A stretch of DNA of 64,000 nucleotides from the NCBI GenBank assembly GCA_963814975.1, contig CAWFFB010000013.1, positions 1 through 64,000 on the forward strand, read 5' to 3'. Source of the stretch: CAVUXJ01 sp963814975 (lineage in GTDB: Bacteria; Acidobacteriota; Vicinamibacteria; Vicinamibacterales; CAVVIG01). The position numbers and the translations under genes are program-made. Positions 28,817 to 39,620 of this stretch are shown piece after piece. The notes under the pieces are model-generated. The model had not been told where the DNA came from and ran no database searches. It saw nothing but the letters and a program-made list of their open reading frames with translations. Each line of letters opens with the position of its first letter. Position 1 is the first letter of the stretch.

Positions 28817-29902
28817 ATGGGATATGTCGCGCGGGTGACGGGCACGCTGGGGGCGATCGTAGCGGCGATCGCTTTGTGCGGGGGCCGGGCGTACAGTCAA
28901 GCCAGTGTCGCGCCGGCCAGTGTCCCGCCGAACCCGTACCGAACCATCGACGAGTTTTTCAAGCTTCCCGCGGGGAGGACGATGGGGGCGGCAGCGGGGA
29001 TCGACGTCGATCGCGACGGCAGCAGTCTCTGGGTGTTCGAGCGATGTGGCGCACCCAATCGGCTGTCGACACCCGGCCGTGAAGAAGGCACGTGCGTGGG
29101 GTCGAATCTCGATCCGATTCTCAAATTTGATTCATCGGGCCGGGTCACGAAAAGTTTCGGCGCCGGAAAGTTCGTGTATCCGCACGGAATTCATCTCGAC
29201 AAGGATGGAAATGTCTGGGTGACCGATGCGCTTGCCTCGCCACCGGCGCGCGGTGTCGCATCACCCGCTCCGTCGGCGGCGCCGATGGGCCAGCAGGTGT
29301 TCAAGTTCAGCCCGGACGGAAAAGTCCTGATGACGCTCGGCAAGGCCGGGGTGGCCGGCAACGGTCCCGATACGTTCAACATGCCGTCGGACGTACTGGT
29401 CGCGCCGAACGGCGATATTTTCGTCGCGGATGGCCACGGTGGGAACTCGAACGCCCGCATCGTGAAGTTCACGCAGGACGGAAAATTCATCAAAGCATGG
29501 GGCAAGAAAGGGGCGGCGCATGGGGAGTTCGACGCCCCGCACAGCCTGGCCATGGATTCAAAGGGCCGCCTGTTCGTGGCGGACCGATCGAACAATCGGA
29601 TCCAGATCTTCAGTCAGGAGGGCGCCTTCCTCGAAGAATGGAAGCAGTTCGGCCGGCCGAGCGGCGTATATATCGACAAGAACGACATGCTCTATTCCTC
29701 CGATTCACTCTCGACCGAGAAGAACAACCCGGGGGGCAAGAGGGGCATCAGAATCGGAAGCGTCAAGGACGGCAGGGTCACCGGCTTCATCCCGGAGCCG
29801 TATCCGGACGGGATTGGAGAGGGAATCGTGACCGACGCGAAAGGGAACCTCTATTCCGCGCTGACCACCGGCCAGGCGTTGGTGAAGTACGCGAAGCAAT
29901 AA
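28817..29902 (+). CDS. Exported NHL-repeat (peptidylglycine amidating lyase-like) propeller protein
   Basis: A 361-residue protein. The ATG at 28817 has AAGGAGG six bases upstream; the frame is open 10 codons further 5' but that part is non-coding. Signal peptide residues 1-28. NHL blades: GAAAGIDVDRDGSSLWVFER, HGIHLDKDGNVWVTDAL, SDVLVAPNGDIFVADGHGG, HSLAMDSKGRLFVADRSNNR and GVYIDKNDMLYSSDS. Intact paralogue of 20756-21920 (same architecture, low-level similarity). Enzymatic activity is not shown; some family members are only sensors or binding proteins. Confidence 0.85.
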   Translation: MGYVARVTGTLGAIVAAIALCGGRAYSQASVAPASVPPNPYRTIDEFFKLPAGRTMGAAAGIDVDRDGSSLWVFERCGAPNRLSTPGREEGTCVGSNLDPILKFDSSGRVTKSFGAGKFVYPHGIHLDKDGNVWVTDALASPPARGVASPAPSAAPMGQQVFKFSPDGKVLMTLGKAGVAGNGPDTFNMPSDVLVAPNGDIFVADGHGGNSNARIVKFTQDGKFIKAWGKKGAAHGEFDAPHSLAMDSKGRLFVADRSNNRIQIFSQEGAFLEEWKQFGRPSGVYIDKNDMLYSSDSLSTEKNNPGGKRGIRIGSVKDGRVTGFIPEPYPDGIGEGIVTDAKGNLYSALTTGQALVKYAKQ

Positions 29903-29915
29903 GAGGGCGAGCTGC

Positions 29916-31046
29916 TCAGTTCGTGATGGCCGCGACGATTCTCCTGAATCCTTCAGCCGACTGTGCGCTCCACCGCCACACCACGACCAGATCGCGCGCG
30001 GGATCGATGTGGATGATATTGCCGCCCTGACCACGCGCTTCGAACGAGTTGGTCGGCGAGCCTGGCCATTGTTTGCCCGTGGTATTGAGCCACCACAAGA
30101 AGCCGTAATCCGGACCGTGAGCGCTCGGCGTCGTCGCCGCTTTCACGTATGCCGGAGGAATAATCTGACGATCGCGCCACGCCCCGCCGCGTAGCCACAG
30201 CAGACCGAACCGGGCCATGTCGTGGCTGCTGATCCAGACCCCGCCGCCCCACCTCGTCCCGCCGCTCACAGACGCCATGCGCTTACCATCGACCTCGACA
30301 TACGCATTCGTGTACGGCACCCACTTCCACGTCGTGGAGGCGCCGATGGGAGTCATGACCTCGTCGCGGAAGACGTCAGGAACCGGTTTCTTGAACAGCC
30401 GCAGCAATGAGAGCGCGAAGCGGTTGATGCGAACATCGTTGTATTCGTAGCGGCTGCCGGGGGCCTCGATCGCGCGCGGCTTCATTTCGCCCCGGCCGAA
30501 GGCTTCTGCGCCCACGAAAGTGGAGGGCTTTCCCCAGAGCTCACCTTCCCACTCCGATTCCTGCTGGAGGTGGTTTCGCCACGTGACGAGGCGATTATGC
30601 GAAGAATCGTAGCCGCCGTCCTTGATCACGTTTGCCACAGGATCATCCAGGCTGGGGATCAGACCGCGTTGCAGCGCGATCGCGGCAACCGTCGAGAGCA
30701 TGCTCTTGGCGACGCTGTAGGTCGGATCGGGGCGCATCGTGTCGCCGAACTCACCGACGATATATCCGTGCCGGATGATCAGCCCGTTGGTTGCTGCCCG
30801 TTCGGTCGGGATCGACGCAAGGAGCTTTCCATTCACGATTTCCTGGTCGGAAAAATCTCGAGCGGGCGAAGCGGTCTCGTGGGACTTCATGAACTCGATC
30901 GCGTCGTTCAGCTTGGCCGCGTCCATCCCGGCTTCGGCGGGCGTCTTATGGGCCCAGTTGCCTGGAGGCGGGTAGTACGGCGCTTCGGCAGCCGGCAGCG
31001 CGACGACGATCAGGCACAGCACAAATCCAACAAGGCTTCTTCGCAT
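29916..31046 (-). CDS. Exported serine hydrolase, class C beta-lactamase family
   Basis: A 376-residue protein with a signal peptide (LVGFVLCLIVVALPAAEA). The catalytic SxxK is in TYSVAKSML, the second motif region in RYEYNDVRIN and the third in the C-terminal ARGQGGNIIHID block; GVWISSHDMARFGLLWLRGG is also typical. Relatives include esterases, D-amino-acid peptidases and penicillin-binding-like proteins, so resistance should not be assumed. The ATG at 31046 has AAGGAG upstream. It converges with the NHL-protein gene, leaving 13 bases between them. Confidence 0.88.
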   Translation of the reverse strand: MRRSLVGFVLCLIVVALPAAEAPYYPPPGNWAHKTPAEAGMDAAKLNDAIEFMKSHETASPARDFSDQEIVNGKLLASIPTERAATNGLIIRHGYIVGEFGDTMRPDPTYSVAKSMLSTVAAIALQRGLIPSLDDPVANVIKDGGYDSSHNRLVTWRNHLQQESEWEGELWGKPSTFVGAEAFGRGEMKPRAIEAPGSRYEYNDVRINRFALSLLRLFKKPVPDVFRDEVMTPIGASTTWKWVPYTNAYVEVDGKRMASVSGGTRWGGGVWISSHDMARFGLLWLRGGAWRDRQIIPPAYVKAATTPSAHGPDYGFLWWLNTTGKQWPGSPTNSFEARGQGGNIIHIDPARDLVVVWRWSAQSAEGFRRIVAAITN

Positions 31047-31218
31047 CTCCAACTCCTTCTCGTGGTTGCCGGGCTTTGTGCCTCCTGGCGCTCGCCGGGT
31101 ACAAAGTCTACATCACGGTTGAAGGGTCGAGGAATCCGGCGGGCTCGAAATGGTAGAGTGGGGCAAATTGCCTGCGCACCTGGCGCAAATTCTTTCTCAG
31201 GAAACCAGACCTTTGGGC

Positions 31219-31242
31219 TTTTCGTGTTTTCGTGTTTTCGTG
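31219..31242 (+). repeat. Three perfect tandem octamers TTTTCGTG
   Basis: TTTTCGTG is repeated three times without error in the intergenic region between the serine hydrolase and aldolase genes. It is low in GC compared with its surroundings. Confidence 0.8.
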
Positions 31243-31331
31243 GCTAAATAGACGAGCGGGGAGGCTTCCCGGCTCGAAGGTGTGAAGAACGGCTACACTC
31301 AGGCGATTGTTGAACAAGTGAGGGGACGACT

Positions 31332-32300
31332 ATGAAGAAGGCGATGTTTCTATTGTTTCTATTTTCGTGTGCGGTGCTGCTGGTCCTGGCCGTCGAGACA
31401 GGGGTGGCGCAGGGGCAGGGCGGTGGTCCCGGCGCGGCCCCGGCCGCGGCTGCCAAGCACCCAAACGGCACGTTGACTCCCAAGCCGCTCGATCCGGGCC
31501 GGCCGTGGGGATGGGCGGTCAAGGCGTTCATGGACGATCCGAACCGGAAGCTGTACAACACGGCCAAGGCGAAGCTCCTGAGCGGTAAGCAGGTCTACGG
31601 CCACAGCATCACCCGGTTCGACCCCAAGGCCTACTGCGAGCAGGCGCCGCACTACGATTACACCTGGTTCGAGATGCAGCACAGCACGCTGTGGTTTGCC
31701 GACATCGAGAAGATGATCCAGGCCTGCCCCCGGGCGGGCGCGACGCCGATGCTGCGGATACCGGAGGCGACGGAAGGCATCATCCAGCACGCTGTGGATC
31801 TCGGCGTGCTCGGCATCATCGTCCCGTCGGTGGACGATGCGGCCGAAGCGCTGACCGCGGCGAAATTTGCCAGGTTCCCGCCGGCCGGCCGACGTAACGT
31901 CTCGAACAGCGGCCCGACGGTTGGTCTGTGGACCCCGGTCGTCCCGCCAGGTTCGACCTTCCGCCAGTCGATGAACGACAACATGCTGGTGGTTCTCATG
32001 ATCGAGACCATTGAAGGCGTGAACAACGCCCTTGAGATCGCCGCGCAGCCGGGCGTCGACGTTGTGATTCAGGGAAACAGCGACCTCGCGTCGTTCTCCG
32101 GGTTCGTCGCCTCCGACGATCGGTATCAGGATCTGCTGACGCGTATTCGAGATGCGGTCTATCAGGCCGGCAAGTACTGGGGCAACGCGGCGTTCAGCTA
32201 CGGGAACGGCAACCGCCTCAGCCCTGATTCACGCTGGCATCAGAACGGACCATCGAATGACGGCTGGGTGAATCCCAACCGTGGCAAGGCTGCCGAATAG
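31332..32300 (+). CDS. Exported HpcH/HpaI aldolase-family protein
   Basis: A 322-residue protein with a signal peptide (FLLFLFSCAVLLVLAVETGVAQ) and the HpcH/HpaI TIM barrel: YDYTWFEMQHSTLWFADIEK, AGATPMLRIPEA, GVLGIIVPSVDDAAEAL, MLVVLMIETIEGVNNALEIA (metal-ligand Glu) and VDVVIQGNSDLASFSG (Asp). Cytosolic homologues cleave 2-keto-3-deoxy sugar acids or aromatic intermediates. A secreted version is unusual but recurs in Acidobacteriota next to cupins and FAA-type proteins. A hairpin follows the stop. Confidence 0.87.
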   Translation: MKKAMFLLFLFSCAVLLVLAVETGVAQGQGGGPGAAPAAAAKHPNGTLTPKPLDPGRPWGWAVKAFMDDPNRKLYNTAKAKLLSGKQVYGHSITRFDPKAYCEQAPHYDYTWFEMQHSTLWFADIEKMIQACPRAGATPMLRIPEATEGIIQHAVDLGVLGIIVPSVDDAAEALTAAKFARFPPAGRRNVSNSGPTVGLWTPVVPPGSTFRQSMNDNMLVVLMIETIEGVNNALEIAAQPGVDVVIQGNSDLASFSGFVASDDRYQDLLTRIRDAVYQAGKYWGNAAFSYGNGNRLSPDSRWHQNGPSNDGWVNPNRGKAAE

Positions 32301-32322
32301 CTGTAAGAGAGAAGGGGGGCCG

Positions 32323-32350
32323 CGGAGGGAACGCCATGCCGTTCTCTCCG
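32323..32350. terminator. Hairpin downstream of the aldolase gene
   Basis: CGGAGGGAACG pairs with CGTTCTCTCCG (10 of 11, counting one mismatch) around a 6-base loop. It lies between convergent genes. No T tract. Confidence 0.5.
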
Positions 32351-32506
32351 TCAGGGTCCCCTCGCTATCCGCCTCTCGCTGAACTCCCGGAGAGCAGCTC
32401 GATCGAGATCGAGCTGACGGTGCTGACACGGAAGCGGTTCGGGGGTGCACGCCCGCTCCTTACGTAGATTGGGCGGTGATCGGCGAGAAGGCTGCGAGAA
32501 ATATTC

Positions 32507-33841
32507 TCATTCTTCAGCCCCGACGACTGGATCCTCCAGTCGCGTCCTGTCCGGCCACGGCTCCAGGAATCCAAACACGAACCAGCCGAGACCAACCAGG
32601 GCGACCATCACGGTCGTCCACCGCATGACGCTGCTCAGGAGGGCGACGTCAAGCCACGAAAACTGAACCAGCCCCGCGCCAGTCTCCGCGGTCCGGTGCC
32701 AGCTCGGGTGAATGGCCAGCGCCGACAGGATGATGCCTCCGACTCGCTCGCGCACTCCGATCCGGAACAAGAGATCGAGCCCGACGACGAGGACGATGAG
32801 CATGATCAGCTGCCCGACGATGACCCCGGCATTGAACGACAGGACGGCGGTAAGCAGATGCGCCCCAGCGAACTGGAGACCGTTCCGCAGCACGAACGAG
32901 AAACCGAAGCCCTGCAGCAGTCCGAAGCTGAAGGCGGTCACGCGGCGATCGAGCCGCCAGCCGCTGATGTTCTCGAAGGCGAGGTAAATGATGGACAGGG
33001 CGAGAAGGACCTCGATGAGTGGTGGAAACCACGGCCCAGCCGGCGCGAGGTCGTATGCGGACCCGATGAGCACGATGGAATAACCGACGATGAACGAGGC
33101 AACAACGGGGGTGAGCGCGGCCAGCCGCCGGACTGGAATCACCAGGCACAGGAGGAAGAGCAGCTGGTTGGCTCCTGCCATGACGTGAAGCAGGCCCGAT
33201 TCGAGGAACCGCCGGGCGACCTGCGGCCGGCTCGGATCGAGCGCGATCAAGCCGGGATCGCCCCCAAGCGCGAAGGGATGAGAGGTGCCGGCGGCTGACA
33301 GAAAGAGCAGCGTCATCCGGACACCCAAACCCAACCTCCAGAAGGTGGGACGGATGAAGAAATCTGACTGGGGCGACTGGATGGGGTATCCAACCAGACA
33401 TCGAGCAGCCCCTGATCCCAGGTACAGCTCCGTATTGGTCGGGAGTGGGGCGCCTCGAATGTGTGTCAGGGCGTCTTCGTAGGATCGGAAGGATGGGTCG
33501 GATGGCAGAGAGACTCGGACGGCGGCGATCCGCTCGTTCGTGAGCCGCGAGCCTTCCTCGTAGAATTCGAGGCTGCTCGCAATCCAGCCGGTCGCGCCTT
33601 CGCGCAACGGGCCCTCGGTGCGCGTCAGATCGAGGTACCCGGGTCCCCGCTTGGGGATGTCCACATCCAAGATGGCTCTGAGCGGAACGCGCACCAGGAC
33701 GTTGAGCCGCTGTCCTTCGGGCTTGACAAAGACCTGGACCCGGACGTCGGTGGGGACGTCGTGAGCGGCCGCGTCGAGTGCGGCCGCATCCCGACCAACA
33801 CCGTCGGCAAGGACAATCAGCGAGAAGATGTCGCGGCTCAT
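32507..33841 (-). CDS. HupE/UreJ-family protein (second copy)
   Basis: A 444-residue protein: periplasmic domain (mature part starting about AHDVPTDVRVQVFVKPEGQ) followed by about seven transmembrane helices from residue 220 (GANQLLFLLCLVIPV, FIVGYSIVLIG, VLLALSIIYLAFENI, LIMLIVLVVGLDLLF). The first 25 residues do not form a clean signal peptide, so the N-terminus may contain an error. The ATG at 33841 lies 5 bases after the stop of the TonB receptor, which makes a receptor-permease transcription unit. Paralogue of 19137-20471. The metal substrate (Ni, Co or other) is not determined. Confidence 0.8.
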   Translation of the reverse strand: MSRDIFSLIVLADGVGRDAAALDAAAHDVPTDVRVQVFVKPEGQRLNVLVRVPLRAILDVDIPKRGPGYLDLTRTEGPLREGATGWIASSLEFYEEGSRLTNERIAAVRVSLPSDPSFRSYEDALTHIRGAPLPTNTELYLGSGAARCLVGYPIQSPQSDFFIRPTFWRLGLGVRMTLLFLSAAGTSHPFALGGDPGLIALDPSRPQVARRFLESGLLHVMAGANQLLFLLCLVIPVRRLAALTPVVASFIVGYSIVLIGSAYDLAPAGPWFPPLIEVLLALSIIYLAFENISGWRLDRRVTAFSFGLLQGFGFSFVLRNGLQFAGAHLLTAVLSFNAGVIVGQLIMLIVLVVGLDLLFRIGVRERVGGIILSALAIHPSWHRTAETGAGLVQFSWLDVALLSSVMRWTTVMVALVGLGWFVFGFLEPWPDRTRLEDPVVGAEE

Positions 33842-33846
33842 TCGAA

Positions 33847-36800
33847 CTAGAAGCTCAGGTTGAAACCCAGCTTTACCAGACGAGCCAGCAGCACGAGCGT
33901 GGGCCTCTGCCAGGTCGTGCCATCCGTCCCATAGACGTTCTGCTGCTGAAGGACGGGGTTGGCGTTGAAGATATTGAACAGGTCGAAGTTGGCCTGCAGG
34001 CGCATGCGCCCCATTGGAAGCACCTTGGAGACCCGCATGTCCACTTGATTCACTCGAGGCCCGAACAGCGATCCGGGCGCAACAATCTCCACGTCCTTTG
34101 TGGTGTTGGCATTGCCACCGGCGAAGAGCCGGCCCAGCGTCGTCTGGCTCGCGCGCACCTGGTAGGTCGCCGTGATTTGCGGCCCCGGGGAGTTCTGGAG
34201 CGTGCCGGCGAGAATGATTTCCCAGGGCAGCGTGAACGAGGCGATCATCTTCGCTTGCGTTTGAAACGGCGCATTGGTCTGGCAGAGATGCGGCGTCGTC
34301 CCGGGGTGCGCGGGATACGGCCGGGCGTTCTCCAGGCCCGAGGTATAAGCAGGGGATGTTCCCTCGGGCGAGTCAACGGCAAAGCACCGATCGATCCGCT
34401 CGCGCCCGGTGCTGAATCCGCCTCTCAGGACCGTGCCCGCGCCAAGACGGGTGTTCACGGAGAAATCGACGCCGTCGTACACATCCTCGTACTCTGCCGA
34501 ACTTGTCGGCCAGCGTCCGATTGGTGAATTCCGGACCAAGCTTCTCGGGTTTGATGTCGCCGAATCCGCAGAGCTGCTGGCCTCCGCCCCCGGGGAGCCG
34601 CGGGTCCACCGGGGTCGTCAAGCAGTAGGTGTCGAAGTCTTGCGGCCCGATCAGGGTGTTGTCGTCCACGTGGAAGTTACCGTACGAGCGGCGATAGTAG
34701 CCGGCATCGATGCCAATGCGACTGGTCAGCTGGTGCTGGACGGTCACCGCCATTTCGGTGTTGTAGGGCCGTACGTGCCAGCCGGCGACGGCGTCGGGGT
34801 CGTAGGCTCGAGGTAAGTCGCCAAGGACCCCGAAGTTGAGGTTTTGGAGCACACGACATTCGCCGTTCGCCGCGGGCTGCGAGAAAATCACACTCGGGGA
34901 TGAAATTCCCGTTGAGGTCGTTCCACGCCCGGTTGGCGCTGTTCGACGCCGCGGTCTGAGGATTCAGGAAATTGGCCTCGCCTGTGTAGTTGCCGCCGCC
35001 GACATACCGGCTCCACGCGAACTTCAGCGCCGTCCGGCCGTCGCCAAACAGGTCGTAGGCCGCCGCCGAGCCGCGGTCCGAGGTCCTTCCAATTCGGCAC
35101 GTCCTCTACCGCCGCATAGGTCCGCTCGGGGAGGAACCGGCCGGCCGGCTGCGTGACGGCCGGCACGCTGGAATTCTTGTAGTCGAACCGTAGACCGAGG
35201 TTGAGCGTCAGCCGACCCCGGGTCCATTGATCGTTGGCATAGATTCCGAGCATGTGATTCAGATTCCTGGTACCGACGAGCGGTGAGACCATGCAGCGTG
35301 ATCCGGTTCGGGACGCCATTCTGGAACCGCAGCGTCATGTCGCGGGGATACAACGTCGTGAGGTCTTGGCTCCCCATCTCGTCCGTCATGCCCGACCTTG
35401 AGCGCATGGGAGCCTGTCACGTACGACACCGACCCCTTGAAGCTGTGAAACGCGTTCCGCGCTGGGCCGATCGGGCCGATCGTGCCCGGGTAGTTGTACC
35501 AGTTCCCCGTGCTCGCCTCGAGGATGGGCCAGAAGGCGTTGGCTCCGGTGACCGGCGTGCCCTCCCGCTCGTGCACGTCAACGCGCTCCAGGAAGTACGA
35601 ATAGCCGCCTTCAATCAGTACCCGGGGGGTGAGCGGCGAGCTATACAGCACCTGCGAGTAGATGTTGCCGTTGCCGAGACTGTCGCGCTGGCTCCGAGCC
35701 TCGGGCATCAGATTGAGCACCTCGCTCGCGAACCCTTCACGCGGCTGTTGCTGGTAATAAAACTGGAACTTGTTCTTCGCCGTGGCCTGCCACGTCGGTC
35801 GCACGGCGACGTTCTTGATCCGCTCGACCCAGACCTGCTGCCGGCTCAAGTCGGGCGTATAGAGGAAATCGGTGGTGTCCTTGTCCCAGAAGATGCCGGC
35901 CAGCTTGTTGTCGGTGCCCCAATAGCGGAAGCGTCCCGAAGTACCAGAGCCGATTGCGCGAGGATGGGCCCGCCGACCGACGGATTGTAGTCGTAGCTCT
36001 TGATCGAGCTTGTTGACCTCTCCCACGCCGCGCGCGCGCAACTCATCGTCGGCATTGTCGCTCTGCATGGCGCCGTTGGCATAGCTGACGAACATGTTGC
36101 CGAAGAACTGGTTGGCGCCCTCCTTGCCCACGAGGTTCAAGGCGACGCCGCCCTCGCGATACTCGGCCGAGATGCTGGACGTCTCGAGCGTGAACTCCTC
36201 CACCTGGCCGACATCGAGGCGGATGATCGAGGCGTTCGCCCGCGAGCCGTTGCTGTGCGGCATTCCGTTGACGAACCACATCCCCTCGTTGTCGCGGCTC
36301 CCGTGAATCACGAAGCTGTTGCCCTCGCCGGCGAGGCCCCCGACGTCCTGGAACCTCTGCCCGCCCTCCGGCGATGGTGATGCCCGGAATGAGCTGGGCG
36401 AAGCCGGTCGTCGTCCTCCCGGTCGGAATCGCCTGGATGGCCTCGTCGGTAAGAATGGAGGTCTGGGTGATGGTCCGCGTGTCGACGATTGGCGCGGCCG
36501 AGGTGACCACGACCGTCTCTGCGAGCGCGCCGACCGCCATGTCGGCATTCACATTCGCGGTGAACCCGGTCGTCAACACGATGCCGTCACGCCGGACGGT
36601 GCTGAACCCGGGCAGAACAAACGTGACGGTGTACGTGCCGGGTCGCAGCGCAACGATGCTGTACTGGCCCTGTGAATCCGACACGACCGTGCGGACTTTC
36701 TCGATCAGCGCGGGACTGGACGCTTCAACGGTGACACCGGGCAGGACCGCGCCCGAGGTGTCCTTCACGACTCCGGCGATACCTTGGGCGAACATCACGG

Positions 36801-36864
36801 TCGGCGTCCAGAAGAGGATTCCCCAAGCGAAGACACCAACGACTGCCAGGCGTTTCGGCAACAT
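33847..36864 (-). pseudogene. TonB-dependent receptor with carboxypeptidase-regulatory N-terminal domain, multiply frameshifted
   Basis: An outer-membrane receptor of about 1000 residues. The start at 36864 has AAGGAG upstream. Signal peptide, then a carboxypeptidase-regulatory-like domain (GIAGVVKDTSGAVLPGVTVE, GQYSIVALRPGTYTVTF), then the plug (TSILTDEAIQAIPTGRTTTG, FVIHGSRDNEGMWFVNGMPH) and the barrel ending in FNIFNANPVLQQQN and KLGFNLSF. About seven one-base shifts (near 36380, 35945, 35400, 35290, 35090, 34890 and 34500) divide it, but the blocks join without loss. This Oar-like type is abundant in Acidobacteriota. Likely co-transcribed with the HupE/UreJ gene downstream. Confidence 0.82.
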
Positions 36865-37190
36865 CACAGTCTTCTCCTTCCCGGTCCATTTTGGAATTGA
36901 CCGCGCTCTCGTACCTCACATCGCTGGCACCGCCGGTGCTGCTCGCACCGTCCTGGGCGCCACCTTGCACGGCGGACTTTCGAAGCGCTTCAGGCCGCGT
37001 CCACACGAATAGTTGTTTCGAGTTGATTCGCGTCCAGGGACGCCGTTCCCCGCGCTATGATAAGGCACCTGGCAAGCCCCTGACGGAGCCCTCCGCGGCA
37101 GGACCTGCTGCGCCATCGACGGTAGCGGTGGTGGAATTCGGCATGGGGGCGGTTTCGATGGGGTCGAGCAGTTTGCTGACGGGAGTGGCC
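36865..37190. other. Divergent promoter region between TonB receptor and Vgb-like genes
   Basis: About 325 bases without a supported gene, separating the leftward receptor operon from the rightward propeller protein. Confidence 0.4.
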
Positions 37191-38915
37191 ATGAGGATCA
37201 CGCCGTGCGTGCTGGTTGCCGTCGCCGCGCTTGGCATTGCGCTCATGGAAACCGGCCGCGAGCCGCTTCGCGCCCAGATGGCCGGAGGCGGCGGCCCTGA
37301 TCGGACAGGTCACGTCCGCTGAGGAAGGCGCGATGGAAGGCGTGCTCGTGAGCGCCAAGAGAGCCGGTTCCACGATCACGACCACTGTCGTGACCGACGC
37401 GCAAGGCCGCTATCGCTTTCCTCGAACGCGGCTCGAACCCGGCGAATACACGCTGCGCATCCGTGCAACCGGGTACGATCTGGCGGGTCCGAGCTCCGCA
37501 GTGGTCACCGCCGGGCAAAGTGCCTCCGCGGACCTCACGCTCAAGAAGACGACCGACCTGGCCGCCCAGCTCACCAACGCGGAATGGATCATGAGCTTCC
37601 CGGGAACCGACCAGCAGAAGCTGACGGTGCATGGCTGTGCGCATTGCCACACGCTGGAACGGGTCGTCCGCTCACGCTACGACGCCGAAAAGTGGTTGGC
37701 AGTGGTGCAGCGGATGGGGCAGTACACGACGCAGTCGTTTCCCTTGAAGATCCAGAAGCAGTTTGGCGGCCAGCGCCAGGGCATGCGGTCCTCAGACCGC
37801 GGAGGGGCAGACGCAGTTGGCCGCGAACCGGCGCCGGCTCGCCGATTACCTGGCGTCGGTGAATCTCAGCTCGGGGCCGCAGTGGTCGTACGAGCTGAAG
37901 ACGTTCCCGCGTCCGAAGGGGAAGGCGACGCAGGTGATCTACACCGAATACGACCTGCCCGCAGCGAACCCACCAGCCGCACGATGTGGTCGTCGACTCG
38001 GAAGGCTTCGCCTGGTATGCCTCGTTCGGCGACGCCGTGCTGGGGAAGATCGATCCGAAGAGCGGCAAGGTCACACTGTACGACGTGCCGGTTCCGAATC
38101 CGCAGACAGTCATCGGCACCAATGATCTGGAATTCGATGAGGACGGAAACCTCTGGCTGGCGACGATGTTTCAGGCCGCCCTCATCCGGTTCGACCGCAA
38201 GACCGAGAAGTTCACGGTCTTCAACTCGTACCCGCCCCCGCCTGAGGGACTTCACCGGGAGTTCACGTTCACGAGCCCGCAGCACAGCAAAGTGGACGGC
38301 AAGGTCTGGGCGAACGATTCGGCGACCTGGACCCAGTGGCGCCTGGACATCGCCACCGGCACATGGGAAGTCTTCGAGCTCTTCCCGGTTCCTCGGACGA
38401 ATACGTACCAGATTTTTTCTGACGCTCAGAACAACCTGTACGTGAACAACATGGGCCGCGGGCACATCGGGCGCATCGACGCGAAGACGGGCAAGGCCCA
38501 GTTGTGGCAGACGCCGACGCCAAATTCGGGCCCCAGGCGCGGTGTGCTCGACGACAAAGGACGCCTCTGGTATGCAGGGAACCGCGGCAACGTCGTCGGG
38601 ATGTTCGACACCAGGACGGAGCAGTTCAAGGAATGGGTGCCGCCGAACCCGCGTTACTTCCCGTACTCGGTTGCCATCGATAAGAACGACCATCTCTGGG
38701 CCACGACCGAGTTTGCCGACAGCACGCTGCGGCTCGATACGAGAACCGGCGAGTTCATCGAGTATCCGATGCCCAGGTTCACCAATGGGCGGCGCACCTG
38801 GGTGGACGACCGGACGACGCCGGTCGCATTCTGGGTAGGCGGAAACCACTCCGCCTCTGTCGTGAAAGTCGAAGCGCTCGATACCCCGCCAGCGCCGCCG
38901 TCCGCGTCGCGCTGA
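37191..38915 (+). CDS. Exported carboxypeptidase-regulatory / haem-c / Vgb-like propeller protein, frameshifted
   Basis: A protein of about 575 residues. The ATG at 37191 has GGGAG upstream. Signal peptide, then a carboxypeptidase-regulatory-like domain (VTDAQGRYRFPRTRLEPGEY), a haem-c motif CAHCH within a short cytochrome-like segment (HGCAHCHTLERVVRSRYD), and a virginiamycin-B-lyase-type propeller (NDLEFDEDGNLWLATMFQ, FSDAQNNLYVNNMGRGHIG, GVLDDKGRLWYAGNRG, YSVAIDKNDHLWATTEFA). Three one-base shifts (near 37285, 37770 and 37975) split it. The three-domain layout is a known Acidobacteriota type. Substrate unknown. Confidence 0.8.
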
Positions 38916-39056
38916 ACGATTCCCAACCGACCCGAGGCGCTTTGCGACGGCGCCATCCAGATCGAGTCGCCGGACGGCGCGTTCAATCGGCCTGCGTGAC
39001 GATAAGGCGAGACTTGTGCCGCGAACCCTGGCCGGTGGTGGCCGATCCGAGGCGGC

Positions 39057-39620
39057 TCAGCCCGTCAATTCGACATTGATGGCCACTCGTCGGTCGGCGA
39101 GCGCCTTCAGAATCTTCGCCGTGCTCTCTTGGATCGACTCATGGTCGGTGCATACCGTCACCTCGGGCCCGAGGGGCGGCTCGTAGGGATCCGAGATACC
39201 GGTGAAGTGCTTGACCTGTCCGGCAAGCGCCCGTCGATACAGGCCCTTGACGTCTCGGTCGATGAGCGTGCTCAGCGGGGCGCTGACAAACACTTCCACG
39301 AACTCAATGCCCTCGGCGCGGGCCATCGCCCGGACCTCGTCCCGCGTCGATGCGTACGGCGAGATTGCAGCCGCGATGACAATGATGCCGTGGCGCGCCA
39401 GGAGCCGCGCAATGAAGCCGATGCGGCGGACGTTCGTCTCGCGATCCTGTCGCGAAAACCCGAGTTCTCTCGAGAGATGCGCTCGAATTTCGTCGCCGTC
39501 GAGGACTTCCACGGCATGGCCCTGGGTTAGCGCGTCGCGAACAGCGGCGGCCAGCGTGCTTTTACCCGCCCCCGAAAGGCCAGTCAACCAAACAATGATG
39601 CCGCCGGACGCTCGTCTCAT
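39057..39620 (-). CDS. cysC: Adenylylsulfate (APS) kinase
   Basis: A 187-residue cytosolic enzyme that phosphorylates APS to PAPS in sulfate activation. P-loop GLSGAGKST (residues 14-22), DGDEIRAHLSRELGFSRQDR (adenylylsulfate site) and the KGLYRRALAGQVKHFTGISDPYE-type lid are present (I see KGLYRRALAG and HFTGISDPYE). Length is typical for stand-alone CysC. No sulfurylase or other sulfur genes are adjacent, so it may serve sulfation or be a relocated gene. Confidence 0.93.
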   Translation of the reverse strand: MRRASGGIIVWLTGLSGAGKSTLAAAVRDALTQGHAVEVLDGDEIRAHLSRELGFSRQDRETNVRRIGFIARLLARHGIIVIAAAISPYASTRDEVRAMARAEGIEFVEVFVSAPLSTLIDRDVKGLYRRALAGQVKHFTGISDPYEPPLGPEVTVCTDHESIQESTAKILKALADRRVAINVELTG

